A stretch of 64,000 nt of DNA, from NCBI GenBank assembly GCA_963932465.1, contig OZ010786.1, positions 444,404,619 through 444,468,618 of the forward strand. The letters run 5' to 3'. Position numbers and translations under genes: made by a program. Positions 32,080 through 43,508 of this stretch are shown here, one piece after another. This DNA comes from Maratus speciosus. Taxonomy: Eukaryota; Arthropoda; Arachnida; Araneae; Salticidae. The stretch's first letter is position 1, and every line of letters starts with the position of its first letter. The notes under the pieces are model-generated. The model had not been told where the DNA came from, did not search any database, and worked only from the letters and a program-made list of their open reading frames with translations.

Positions 32080-32781
32080 CAGGGGACCTATTTACAAATT
32101 TGGGGACCCTGGACACAAATGCTTACGGGGCACCGAAATTTACAGGGGGATTGAGTAAAAAAATAAAAAGGGACTTACTAAAATAACCATTATTGACTTT
32201 AATAACTACTTTAAAATATCCATTAGAAAATTATACACGATAATCATACATTTACTTTTAAACAATTATTTCACAATTATGAAATTTAAATGAGTAGACG
32301 TTCTATAATAAATTGTGTGATGTTGATTTTCTTTCCCTATAAAAGTCCATATATCTGGAATGATAAAGTATGCAACAACTAATAATAAATTTTCAACAAC
32401 GCCAAACTACAATTATTTAAAATATTAGGGGACTCTACTGCCTGCAAACTATGCTCAGCATCCCCCAAATAATCTGACGAGAACAGGAAAAGGATTAAAT
32501 AAGAATTAAAAATACAATATATTTTTAAAGTGATAAAGATAAAAGAAAATATTCGCTATAATAAAATAATTATAAATGGATGTTTCAGACAAAATGTACA
32601 ACGTTATAAATATGCAATAGGAACACAGTATAATGTACAATGAAATGTAAATTCCATTAGATATTAAAACTACATCACATTATGGGGAATAATTGAAAAA
32701 CCTTTAGCGGCATTTGGGGGCCCCTGAAAATCAGTGGCCCTGGGCCCGTGCCCCGAATGAACTGCCGTAAATCAGGCACTG
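32080..32781. mobile_element. hAT-like non-autonomous element
   Basis: The left end CAGGGGACCTATTTAC resembles the inverse of the right end GTAAATCAGGCACTG. The flanks AATGAAAC (32073-32080) and AATAAAAC (32782-32789) match at 7 of 8 bases, the duplication length of hAT elements. Both ends are rich in GGGGCMCC words (ACGGGGCACCG left, GGGGGCCCCTG right). No transposase is seen. A fragment of the interior recurs at 6003-6060. Confidence 0.55.
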
Positions 32782-32929
32782 AATAAAACGATTATAAGGA
32801 ATTGGAACATTACAAAAGTGATTTCGGTCAAAAGTTTATACACTTGAAAGATGCAAAAAATTAAAAAAAAAATGAAATTACTTAACCCCAAAAAGTAGAA
32901 TCTGCATGTAATAAAATAATATGAAATTC

Positions 32930-33200
32930 CTTAACATTTGAAAATTTGGAGATCACGCGGATTTAATTTCAAACGACCAAACACCATTAAATCGAAATCA
33001 GTTTAATGTCGCTGATAGTTGATTAATGGTATTTAGAGATTAGAAATCTGTCATGGAATGTTGCAGGGTAAACTGATGAATCTAAGCTTAGAGAATGACA
33101 AACAAATGTGTCAACCGGAACGAGAATTGATGCAATGAAATTTAAAAATCATCATTTATCTATTAATTTAAATTATAATATTTCACTCTTTTAGAAATAC
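32930..33200 (+). repeat. Unit A repeat copy
   Basis: Carries CAAACACCATTAAAT, GTTTAATGTCGCTGATAGTT, GGAATGTTGCAGGGTAAAC and AATCTAAGCTTAGAGAATG, followed by AATTATAATATTTCACTC. Confidence 0.75.
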
Positions 33201-33379
33201 CGTTAAAACTATTGTTTAAATGTTGGTAAATTATTTTACAGACAATTTTAATTATAATATTATGATTATGTGAATAATAATTACAGAAAAGTAAGAACAA
33301 AAATAATCATATTTATAAAAATAATCCTAATGCACGCGTTAAATAATTTTTTTAAAATAATATTTCAATGAAAGAAATA

Positions 33380-33540
33380 CTGATTATTAAAATAACCGTA
33401 AATTCCTTCATGGATAAAAATTGGAAAATCACTCGGGATATATGCTGTCTTTTCAAAACGATCACACGATTCAAGAGTTTTACTTCATTCAATAAACATC
33501 AATAATAGTATAGATTGAATAGCAATGGTGAATTCAGACA
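33380..33540 (+). repeat. Unit A partial copy followed by G-rich stretch
   Basis: Only the first part of unit A is present (AATAACCGTAAATTCCTTC, AAAATTGGAAAATCAC, CGATCACACGATTCA). A G-rich stretch follows at 33549-33700 with a run of 12 G at 33555-33566. The open frame there is compositional. Confidence 0.6.
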
Positions 33541-34309
33541 CTTTTCTCCAGGGCGGGGGGGGGGGGTGAGGCTCCGGAAGGGGAATTATAAAGTTCCGGG
33601 GGAGGGGGATTACTATTTTTGACCATTGAAAACATAAAATCTGAAATCTTCCATGGAGGTATTTGACTGGTCTGGAGGGGGAATGTCCCCATTGGGGGAA
33701 TATTATCTAGAAACAATTGCTGAACATATTGTTTTAGCTGCAAACAGGTTAATCAATTGTAACCAAGCTGCACACGAAAGAGATATTTTTTTTTTTTTTA
33801 AGTGATGCTTGAAAAATGTTTTTAAAACCATAAAAACAGTAAATTGCGATACAGTTTTTAAACAAATAGATTTGATAGGACTTTTTCTTTGGTGTTCGAC
33901 GGTGTAAAAATTTAAATTGTGCAGTGCTTACAAGTTTTAAAAAACTTTCTGTAAAAGCAAACTTTATTGGTCAGCGTTGCCACCACCTATATCATGCTAA
34001 CATTACTCACGGAACTGCTTTTGTTCAACAATACAGATTGTTATTTCTCATTCATTTAAAGATATTTTTTTAAAACATCTACTAAAATTATGCAATAGGG
34101 TAACACGACGTACTAGTCTGCTCACGACTTGCTTTGCTATTTTTTTTTTATTTTACTGGCAATAAAATTATAATAATTTAAATAATTTTATGAATTTATT
34201 AAAATTCTTTATAAGGCACTGAAAAACGAACAATAACAAAATATCATTTTTATGAAAACATTCTTATTATAGATTTTATTTAATAATTTTAAAAAAATGT
34301 TTGAAAAGA

Positions 34310-34430
34310 TACTATTTTAATAAAATAATTACGAATTCCTTGGCAGTTAAAAGTGGAAAATAGGACAAGATTTGTTTTATCCGTTAGACATGACCACACC
34401 ATTAAATTGTTATTAGTCCTCTACACAGTA
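34310..34430 (+). repeat. Unit A partial copy
   Basis: TTAATAAAATAATTACGAAT, CCTTGGCAGTTAAAAGTGG and CATGACCACACCATTAAATT are present; the copy then breaks off ahead of a foldback element. Confidence 0.65.
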
Positions 34431-34631
34431 CAAATATTTCTTTTGAAAATATGTTTATATTAATTTTTAAGGTTAGATACCAGAAATATTAAACAATATT
34501 TTGTCAGATTATTTAACAGCATACATATATACATACATACCTTCACATTTCCTAAACATTCTATTTTCTATCTTCGCGAACTGAAGACCCCTCCTTACCT
34601 TTTTAACTTTATCTTTTTACATTTTTATTAT

Positions 34632-34920
34632 AGTACATATCGCCAGTACCATGTCAAACTATCCAATATGAAAATAGTGTTATCAGTGGAATATATTTTT
34701 TAATTCGGGATTCTTGATTAGCACCATATTTTTGAAATAGTAAAGTTTACCTTATTTAACCTTATTTAAAGGCATATTAATTAAGGCGATAACTAGAGGA
34801 ATTTTACTATTTCAGAAAGGTGGTGCCAATCAAGAAATCTGAATTTTTAAAAAGTAGCCCACTAGCAACACTGTTTTCATATTGGATAGTTTGACATGCT
34901 AACGACGATATATCGCATTA
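34632..34920. mobile_element. Foldback element, arms about 120 bp
   Basis: Left arm ATGTCAAACTATCCAATATG, GAAAATAGTGTTATCAGTGG, TTCTTGATTAGCACCA, GAAATAGTAAA. The right arm is its inverse: TTTACTATTTC, TGGTGCCAATCAAGAA, CACTGTTTTCATATTGG, ATAGTTTGACAT. Mismatches are scattered. The outer edges read ACATATCGCC and GACGATATATCG. Confidence 0.75.
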
Positions 34921-35096
34921 TGGTTGGACTTTTTTTTTGTGACTTCTCTAAGATGTGTTACACATATACTCACATACAGGGCGTGGTGTTGCGTTACTAC
35001 TGGGAAGCCATTGGAATTCATAAACTGTTGTCTGTTATTATAAAAGGCAAATATTTTTATTGATATATAACAGTTTTTTAGCACTGAATTTATTTA

Positions 35097-35309
35097 TTAA
35101 CCTCTTTAAGGGCGGTGGTACATATTTTATGCCCCGTAATTTTAATCGCTAGTAGACCATTTGAACCAGAACTTTATTAATAAACTTTATATAAAGTAAG
35201 TAATGAAATTCATTAATTTATTCCAAAGTCATTTCATTTGTAAATTCTGATGACAATCCGTTATTTTAAGATTTTATTAACAGGATTACGTCGACGCTAA
35301 AAGAGTTAA
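35097..35309. mobile_element. TTAA-flanked miniature element, 213 bp
   Basis: Starts TTAACCTCTTTAAGGGCG and ends CGCTAAAAGAGTTAA; the termini are inverted with a few mismatches. Contains an internal AACCAGAACTTT word. Confidence 0.65.
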
Positions 35310-35349
35310 AGGTTAAGTTTTAATTAAGTCACATATGCATCAGCACGCT

Positions 35350-35720
35350 GTGGCTGTGTAGGGTAAATGAGTTTCATGTGGCTGACAGTTGAATGAGCTT
35401 TGTTAATCAGATTTGAAATCTGTTTTTTTTTAAAAAGTGACAAGGTAGCAGAGATAATCTAAACTTATGGGATGCAATTGCGAATATGCCAATTGGAGTG
35501 AGAACGTCTGAAATATATTTAAAAATGGAGATTCATCGATTAACTTCGATTTGTAATATGCCACTCTTTTAGAAAAAATTATAAAAACATTTGTTTTAAT
35601 TTTACTATATGGTATACTTAAAAGTAATACATTATAAATGGTTCCCCCATATTTGAATGTAATTATAAATAGTTTCCCTTGACATATGTTTTTTTTTTTT
35701 AACTGGCAATGCATACTATA
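35350..35720 (+). repeat. Unit A repeat copy
   Basis: GTGGCTGACAGTTGAATGAG, TCAGATTTGAAATCTG, GATAATCTAAACTTATGGG, GCCAATTGGAGTGAGAACGT, then the downstream part TATACTTAAAAGTAATACA, ATTATAAATGGTTCCC, CTGGCAATGCATA. Confidence 0.75.
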
Positions 35721-35849
35721 AACATTTTATATTATCATCAATCTTTTATTCATTAGTAAATTTTAATGTACGGAAAGATAAAACAAAGAAGTGCCTTTAT
35801 AAGAGCATCCCTAATGCAGGTTTTAATTATTAATTTTTAATAAATTTCA

Positions 35850-36260
35850 CTGAAGCTGGTATTAATTTAATAAATTTCCAAGATTCGTAGATTCCAAGAC
35901 AGCTAAAGATTTGAAAATGACTCTCATTTTCTCCGTTAGAACGACCACACTGTTGAACATACATAAATGAGTTTAATGTCGCTGACAGCTCAATTAGTAA
36001 TGATCAGTTGTTAGAAACATAAGAATAAAAGTTCTAGAGTAATATTGGCAATCTGAGCTTGTGAAATGTAACTCAAATATGCTAAAAAGAACTCGAATGG
36101 CTTAAATAAAATTAGAAAATTTACTTTTTTATTTAAATGTTAATATTTCAGTGTTTTACAGATATATTAAATATTTTTGTTTTCGTTTTGTAATAAGTAA
36201 TGAAAAATAATTACTATACAATGCAGTATTCCCAAAAAAGCTTGATATATCCTTCATTTT
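35850..36260 (+). repeat. Unit A repeat copy
   Basis: AGACAGCTAAAGATTTGAAA, CGACCACACTGTTGAA, TTTAATGTCGCTGACAGCTC, AATCTGAGCTTGTGAAATG and TTTTGTTTTCGTTTTGTAAT. The close neighbour at 55740-56115 shares the same variant bases (GCTC-ATTAGTAATG, AAGCTGCAG). Confidence 0.75.
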
Positions 36261-36405
36261 TATCTATAAGTTGGTAATGTAAACTGCACATTTGTTCAAG
36301 ATGAAGCAGTAGTATGTTAAGGAAATATTCCTGTCATCAGTTATAAACAAGTGGCACATGATTTATTTAAAATGTACTTTCGACAGCAAAAATGTAGGAT
36401 ATCTA

Positions 36406-36442
<37 letters not shown>

Positions 36443-36646
36443 AAAAATCCAAATTCATAATTTAGTACACGAAAAAAGCATCTAACAAACTGTAACTAAA
36501 ACAATAATTAACAAAACCAAGAGTAACTAAGAAAAAACCAAACATGAAGACAAGTGGCCAAGGCTTATGACTTGTACTGCGGGGTTAAACATGTTTTACG
36601 TGCACAACATTCCCCCTCACTTGCCAAGACCAAACAAATAGAGATT

Positions 36647-36677
<31 letters not shown>
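36261..36677. other. Intergenic with two (AT)n microsatellites
   Basis: (TA)n near 36405-36440 and again 36650-36679, with about 210 bp between that hold no gene but include GGGGTTAAACATGTTTTACG and ATTCCCCCTCACTTGCC. Confidence 0.6.
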
Positions 36678-36681
<4 letters not shown>

Positions 36682-37135
36682 GGGTGTCCCAAAAAGGACT
36701 GACTGATTTTAAAATTCAATAACTTGCAAACGGTGACAGATATTTAAAAAATTCTTGCAGGAGGGTTATGCATAAGGTCAAAAGTTTTATTACAGTGATT
36801 TTCGATTTTAGTTCGAATTACAAACAATAGATGGTGCTGTAAGCAATAGTCGCTAAATGCAGGCTCGATTTCTGGTCCTTTCTCTTGTTCCATGCTGAAA
36901 AAGGAGATGGAAATGTATTATCCGGGCCATGAAGTACCAAAAATCGAGCCTGAATTCAGCGTCTATTGATCGCAACGCCATCTATTGTTTGTAATTCGAA
37001 CTAAAATTGAAAATCACTGTAAAAAAAACTTTTGACATTATGCATAACCTTCCTGCAAGAATTTTTTAAATATCTGTCACCGTTTGCAAGTTATTGAATT
37101 TCAAAATCAGTCAGTCCTTTTTGGGACACCCGGTA
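36678..37135. mobile_element. Mariner-type MITE, 458 bp, near-perfect TIRs of about 170 bp
   Basis: Left TACCGGGTGTCCCAAAAAGG is the exact inverse of CCTTTTTGGGACACCCGGTA at the right. Pairing continues through ACTGACTGATTTT, AATAACTTGCAAACGGTGAC, TAAAAAATTCTTGCAGGA and CAAACAATAGATGG. The element sits in an (AT)n tract, so TA duplication cannot be proved separately. The middle (about 36850-36960) holds further short inverted words (AATGCAGGCTCGATTT and AAATCGAGCCTGAATT). No coding capacity. Confidence 0.85.
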
Positions 37136-37355
37136 TATATATGTATATTAGAATTCACACACACAAACACAATTGACAAAATTGATAAGTTAGAATTTTT
37201 TCTCTTAATGTTGTCCTAAATCGTCAAAAAACATGCTTAAACCTTTTTGAAAAACCTTGTATGCTCGGTTTGCTTGGAATTCTTACTTTTTCTGGAAATA
37301 TTCACTCACATTAACAAATATTGATGCTTAAAAAAAGCTTTCTGATGTACCTTTT

Positions 37356-39480
37356 AGGTAGCTTCCGTTAAAAAAAAGTAAGAAGCTACTGCAGCCGTTC
37401 TTAAGGATGCAATTCTAGACAATTTTGGTATATTTTCATCGATCATGATCCAAAACGCTAAAACCATCCTCAGCTCAAATTCTTATATACATATATATAT
37501 ATAGACAGATACCCTACTTTTTTGCTATGAGATCGCATTCGTAATCCATTTGAATGTAATTGAGCATCTGTACAGGACCAAGGTATCGACCAAATTCGTT
37601 TCCTAGCTTCATCCACCACTTTGTTTAAAAATGGCTGATTCTTAAAGATTTCAAATTCTAAAAGACATAAAAATAAACGTTCAAGCGCGAGTAATACATG
37701 CGCTTAGAGGGTTCCGTACAATAAATATATGAATTATTAACTGTATTATGAAAAAAATCGTTGCTAAAAAATAATAGGACTTATAAAAAAATAAAAAACA
37801 ACGTAGGGTTGAGTATAACTGTATATACAAGAAATGTATGAATGGGTATACCATAAAAGTTCAAAGAGATATGAAACCTAAATAATATCAGATTTGCTAT
37901 TCTGTATAACTCATATTTAAATATTATCCTAATCTGCTTAGGAAAGAACTTAATTCGGTACTGACAATAAAAGTAGAGGATATTTAAACTTCATTTGGCA
38001 TTTCATAAAACTAATTTCAGCGTACCCGTGTTCAAAGTTTAAACTTGGCATTGTACTAAGCGCGCTTTGAAAGGAGGTCGCAAAGTTTCAACACCGCCTT
38101 GGTTCGTGCCGTGTTTTTCCAGACAGATTTTTTTTTAACTTTTAAAGACACGGGAGGCGTATTGAGAGGTCCACTCAATGCAAACTTATCGCGAATCCCA
38201 TAGTATTATGTGTGATTAATTCTAGTTAAATTAATCTGTTTTTAACAATTTGACGTTTAGTGTTTTTATACTGCTACTTGCATTACACAAATGTATCATA
38301 AAAAGTTGTTATCTGATACATTACGCCACCTGTACGCCATCGTAGATTACGCCACCCCTATAATTATGTATGTCCAAACCGTCCGTGTCTTTAAGTGTTA
38401 ATATCTCGGCTAATTACCGACGATTTTTTTTTTCGAAACTAATTATCAACAACGCTTTTATACTTCTGCTACGATAGGTACTTTCATCGCTCCTCAACAC
38501 CTTTTATGAATGCCTGTAAATAGAAATTCGTGTTTAACGGAAAAATGCGTTTTTCTCAAAAACTATGTGGCCTAGGGTGATCGCTATAATTTTCCTCCAA
38601 GGTTTAAATTAACGTCTACTACCTCTAATTTTTCAATAATTTTAGTTTCAGCAGACTTAGAAATAGAAGGGGAAGGGACATATTTTTGCCCTACACTTTC
38701 GACGATGTCTCTGAAAATATAATACCTAAAATTAAAAGAAATGTATTTTTGTGTTCAGTGTTACGAAAGCTTTTACATGATATTCCATACGATATACAAA
38801 CAAAAGATTTTTTTCAAATAATATAATTAGCCTCTCTCCATTCTTCCTAAATATATTTGTGAATGTTTAATAATCTATAAATATGTGGGTCAATAGTCTT
38901 TATTATTCCCCGAATTTGAACTTTCCGCGTTTAATAGTTTACGAGTAAAATGTCTGTGACAGACGGACAGACAAACACAAGAGTGATCTTATAATGGTTC
39001 CATTTATACTTTTTAAGTACGGAATCCTAAAAATAATAAAATCCAAAACATTTTTACTGTTAAGTGTCTGCTTTCAAATACGGATTCCGACTTTTTTCAC
39101 CCCTATATTAAAAATGGCTCACAATTAGAAGTTTCTGGTTTTCCCATAAACAGGTTTAATTTATGAGCTTAAAAAACCGTTGTTTCTTCCACATTTGCTT
39201 TAATTGTCGTAACCATTCTTACTACTCACTTATACTTAAAACAACATAGTCATATTCGCCAGTGTCAAGTTCTCGTCAAACTTGGCGATACTTGGCGAAA
39301 TATCACCAAATTTGCTGAAAAAAACCCAGTTCGCTATATATAAAGTCAACTAGGCGATAACTAACTAAAATTTCGACATTCCCATTCATAGTTAGCATTG
39401 ATGAAAACTGGGAATCTTCTATAATCGGGTTCATCGTATCTTGCCTTCGTGTATTTAAGTAAAATTATCTCAATTCATAA
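37356..39480 (-). mobile_element. AGGTAGC-family element in reverse orientation, interrupted
   Basis: 37356-37500 is the inverse of the right end of 50562-53224 (AGGTAGCTTCCGTT, AGCCGTTC, TTTTGGTATATTTTCATCGA, TCATGATCC, AACCATCCTC). 37580-37640 carries a diverged satellite unit (TCGACCAAATTCGTTTCCTA, GCTTCATCCACCACTTTGTT). 39240-39470 corresponds to the inverse of 50570-50770 (TTGGCGA words, GGAATCTTCTATAATCGGGT, TTCGTGTATTTAA). Between them lies the element at 37704-39030. Confidence 0.6.
37704..39030. mobile_element. TIR-like element with AGGGTTCCGTAC ends
   Basis: TTAGAGGGTTCCGTAC at the left is the inverse of AGTACGGAATCCTAA at the right. Just inside the right end is GACAGACGGACAGACAAAC and GATCTTATAATGGTTCC, a context I recognise as widespread in arthropod genomes. 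About 1.3 kb, no coding capacity seen. Confidence 0.6.
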
Positions 39481-39569
39481 AAACAAGGAATAGGAAATGT
39501 ACCTTTTTCTCCTGGTAAAGACCAGAAGCAGTTTTCAAGATACTTTTTTTTTACTTAAATAGGTATTGA

Positions 39570-39990
39570 TTTAATAATTAAACTCACATTTATTGACACC
39601 AGAAATTCCCGAGGGCTATGTTTTCATCTTTCAAAACGACTGCACCATTAAATTGACATTAATGAGTTTCATGTCTCAGATAGCTGAATGAGTAATGTTT
39701 AGGAGTTAGAAATTTGACGAAAAATGTTACAGGATAGATCAGATAATTTAAATTTATGAAATAAAATTTATATCTTCTGAAGGTAACAAGAAAGTCTGCA
39801 TTGGAAATTATAGATCGCCATTTAATTGTTAATTTACAATTAAAATGTGACATTATGTAGATTAAAACACATTATATTGATAAAGAAAATATTTTGCAAG
39901 TTACATTTCATTTTTTGCATAATGTACAGTAAATTATTTTTAAAAGTCGTTGCTGAAAATGTTAATGTTCTAACTGATAATTTCGGCAAA
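39570..39990 (+). repeat. Unit A repeat copy
   Basis: CGACTGCACCATTAAATTGA, ATTAATGAGTTTCATGTCTC, GCTGAATGAGTAATGTTTAG, GATAGATCAGATAATTTAAA, ATAGATCGCCATTTAATTGT and GATTAAAACA. Shares the CATGTCTC/GATCGCC variants with 57735-58200. Confidence 0.75.
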
Positions 39991-40991
39991 AATGAAGTGA
40001 TGTCATCTAGTAAACACAGTGTATAAAATTTTAGTTCTTGTACAACGCATTCTAACCATGTCCGTGATTTAGTTAATCCGAAAGCTCCTGACTGTAGTGT
40101 TGTACAGAAAGAAAGGACTGATCAAAGTCCAGTTAAAAACTTTATATTCCATACCACTATGTGTGGCTTACCTTGAGGAATTTTCAGGGCCTGATTACCG
40201 TTGTAGAAAAAGAATTACAGTTAGATTAACGCTATCCGCTATGTAATTTCTACTTCTACTTTCACTCGTAGAACACTCCCAGAATGCCTTGTTGTTTTGA
40301 AAACAGAACGAAACGAAGGTTGATTTAAGATGGAATGATTTTGTTACTATTAAAAATGTGACTTTATTGTGGACATATGAAAATGAAAGTGGAGCATTGC
40401 GTCTCGCAGTATTATGATTTAAAACCGTGTAAATATGTATCATAGTTTGTAAATAGCATTTCTAATTCAATTAAATGTTTACTTAAAAAGAAATGAAGGC
40501 GCCAAGATTCATAAAGTTTTGATTTGACACTGACACGCTGTTTCTTCTTGTTTATTTCCAGACCAGATAATTATTTTAGAATGTTTTGATATTATTTACG
40601 ATTCGAATTACTCGAAGTATGATTTACAGATATGACGCGAGAGTGATATTTAGATTTTTGATCCGACATTGATAGATAGATAGATACTTCTTTTTTTTCA
40701 CCGTACAGGCGAGCTAAGCAGCGGTCTTGGGCCCACCGCAGAGGAGATCCCCAAAATGAGTAAAAGGATTTCGAAAAATGTGGTATTCTGTAATATTTAT
40801 ATAAAAAATTTAAAAGGATTTGTATTAACTGTCAACCGGAATGATTGTAAACAGTCTCACTTTTTACCTACTGCGTACTAAGATTGACCAATACGTTCAT
40901 TGTAGGCATGTGGATAAGCAATACAATGAATGACTTCACGTGTACGAATGACGTCGTACAATGAATGACGTCACATATACATTTTCAATTG
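39991..40991. other. Intergenic, no supported gene
   Basis: Less A+T-rich patches occur (40020-40330, 40690-40760). A minus-strand frame at 40195-40443 resembles no known family. GATAGATAGATAGATA lies at 40669-40684. Confidence 0.4.
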
Positions 40992-41175
40992 AGACCAACG
41001 ACATACAAGGCCAGTTCATGACTAAACTTCATAAAACTCACACGGAGTGGATCATCTTTACACGGTGATTGGCACACAGTGATAGGCACTCCACTTTGTA
41101 CCGATCACTGTGTAAATATGATCCACTCATTTTGACATTGTAAATGTCATTAACTGGCCTTGTATGCCGTTGGTC
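40992..41175. mobile_element. Foldback of about 184 bp
   Basis: GACCAACGACATACAAGGCC is the inverse of GGCCTTGTATGCCGTTGGTC; further in, GTGGATCATCTTTACACGGTGAT pairs with ATCACTGTGTAAATATGATCCAC. Nearly the whole segment can fold into one hairpin with a loop around 41100 (CACAGTGATAGGCACTCC). Confidence 0.8.
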
Positions 41176-42596
41176 GCGTTTCAAAATGAACCCTGCTGCG
41201 ACAGCTTAAATTTTCTCTCGTTAGACTGCGTTTAGAAATAATTGCAACCTAGGAGGATAAATATTCTAATTCTGTCCTCCGAAATTGCAACAGAAAATGT
41301 CACCTAAACTTGTTTCGTTTGTTGTGGTTGTGTTCCGTTGTATGCTTAAAAGATCGTTTTCAACTGTATTCAGCATTACACACGTTAGACGTTACTTCAT
41401 TATTTAATTTTGATTTATACAAAAGCAATGTGCAAACAATCGATTTCAGAAATTAGAGCTATGTTTACATTGTAGCAATTTATAATAACGCGAAATATAG
41501 AAAACGAATAAAAGATACAAAAGGTTTTGTTACTTTTTATTTTTATATTCTGCAGTTTCTAGAAAACAGTCTAAATCTAAAAAGCCACTCGCACGGTTAG
41601 ATCACTGTTAGGTTACTGTCTGTTCACTCGCCATTGGTGAGTAGATTGCTATAATTTTCCACCTCTGGTTTTAAATGTGCAAGTATTTAATTTTTTGTAT
41701 TGCCTTAGTTACATTAAATAGCAAGTGTTATTCTTGATAGACAAAATAAACTATATTTGCAGATACTTAAAATTGTTTAATTAAACACTGAAGGACATAT
41801 AATATTTAGTTAAAATTGAAAAAATAGTTGCATATAAAGCTTGATTTTTATGTCTGTATGAAAATAGATATTTAAAATTTCTATCCTGCATTGACGCAAA
41901 TCTTTCAATGGGGGTTCGTTACATGTCAATATTTATGGATAACTTAAATATATGTTAAAGTTAAAACGTATTTGTTTTCAAAACAATCGAGAAATATCAT
42001 TCGTAGTAATAAAATTATTTCGAGAAAAAAAAACATATTTCGTTGTAATCATAGGTGATTCCTTTTAAATAATTAATCTTGATGGTCTTTTCATCTTTTA
42101 TTTTTTACAGCACAGCAAGACGACACATTGCACATTTAATATTTAACATTTAAATAGGATCATAAATTCCAAGAATGCTATATAAATATGCATCTCAGCC
42201 AAACAATAAAGATATTCTGAATCTTCTAGCTATATAAATTCAAGCATCACTTCACTACATTAAATCACACTTGTTAATATAAATATTTACAATTCCCAGG
42301 AAACATTTTTTCCCCGACCGAACACAATTCAAGTTTTAATACTATTAAAAAAATTCTAGCATCAATCTGAGAGTTTATTCGCGGGCTCTGGCGCCACACG
42401 ACCGAGTCACGTGATCTCGGCTATTTTTAGATTTCAACGCAAACAGGTGCGAATTCCTAACAAAAGTAAATGCAAGATTAGATAAAATCTCCTAGAAACA
42501 AAATTTAATTTCAAACGTCTATAAGTACCTTACCACACATTCCATTCCCTGATAGAGAAAACTTGTATTATACAGGCTGTAGACAAGATTTCTTTA
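41176..42596. other. A+T-rich intergenic DNA, nothing recognised
   Basis: No supported gene or repeat. Confidence 0.4.
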
Positions 42597-42787
42597 TTAA
42601 CCCTTTCAGGGGCGAGTAATTGCGTTTCTGTAATGCTGAATTCAAACCGGAATTTTCGGAAAAATTGTTTCATAATAAGGAAAAGCAATTTTGTAACATT
42701 TTTCCAACAAAGATATAAAAGTAAAATTTAATTAAAAGTTTCTGGTGGGAATCTTGATTAAACTTAGGTGGTCCCTCGAGGGGTTAA
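42597..42787. mobile_element. TTAA-flanked miniature element, 191 bp
   Basis: TTAACCCTTTCAGGGGCGAG at the left; GGTCCCTCGAGGGGTTAA at the right, inverse with a few mismatches. The interior follows 27342-27552: TAATTGCGTTTCTGTAATG, AACCGGAATTTTCGG, AAAAGCAATTTTG, AAAAGTAAAATTTAAT, TTTCTGGTG. Confidence 0.8.
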
Positions 42788-43244
42788 AGATGAAGATATA
42801 ATTTAGGTGTTGCAACCAGGTGTACCTGAAAACAATTTAAGTTAATCAATTTCGAAAGCATTTTTGTAAAATGCAAGGAAATCTTCGAACACTTAAAAGA
42901 AAGCCTTGGGCCATACACAACCTCAATATGGCTCTGGGAATTTTAGGGTTCCACATAGACTGGTGGCTAACATACTGGCAGCAAAATGTGAAACTTGGCG
43001 CGGTGATCACGGGTTCAAAAACTTCGCCGTATGGTTGGGATGATTGTGCAAGGTCTTCAGGTGGTTCGAATGATTCTGATCACTTTCCCTGAGAATATTC
43101 TTCCTGAAAGTATTCCTCTTACAACAATTTAACCTTGTACGAAATGGATGATTCGGGTTACTTTCCCGGCGAAATTTCTGCCTGAAAACACAGCAATATG
43201 ACCAAAACTGGCCTGCGTCTGACAAAATTCCCTGTCCCATGATA
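42788..43244. other. G+C-richer unclassified stretch
   Basis: 42870-43235 is less A+T-rich than its surroundings and open in one frame on each strand for 70-77 codons (42871 plus, 43007 minus). Neither translation resembles a family I know, and codon-like structure is not evident. It may be a fragment of an old element. Confidence 0.35.
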
Positions 43245-43508
43245 TTTTTAATTTGTGCTTATAAAGTTGCAATTCTTAGTCAATTATCGTTTAAACAATT
43301 TCCGGTATAGCTGAAAAGTATTTATAACTTAAGACTGATTTTTTATTTGACACATTCAGAACTTGGTGTATAAGAGTTTTAAAATTAAGAGTTTCTCATT
43401 AAATTAGATATTGGTTTAATAAAATAATCGCAAATATCGTGACAGCTGAAAATTAGAAATCCACGCACGAATTGTTTTATCTATTGGCAATAATCGCACC
43501 ATTAAACC
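43245..43508 (+). repeat. Unit A repeat copy, left part (interrupted)
   Basis: GCTTATAAAGTT-AATTCTTAG, TTTAATAAAATAATCGCAAA, GACAGCTGAAAATTAGAAAT and AATCGCACCATTAAACC. It parallels 62980-63230 and is cut by the insertion at 43509; it resumes at 44567. Confidence 0.75.

Noticed and set aside
40669..40760. tRNA or 5S-like sequence near GAGCTAAGCAGCGGTCTTGG
   Set aside because: No cloverleaf, A/B-box pair or 5S C-box order could be found.
42871..43240. Overlapping open frames in a G+C-richer patch
   Set aside because: No recognised domain on either strand and no splice or regulatory context; composition alone does not support a gene.
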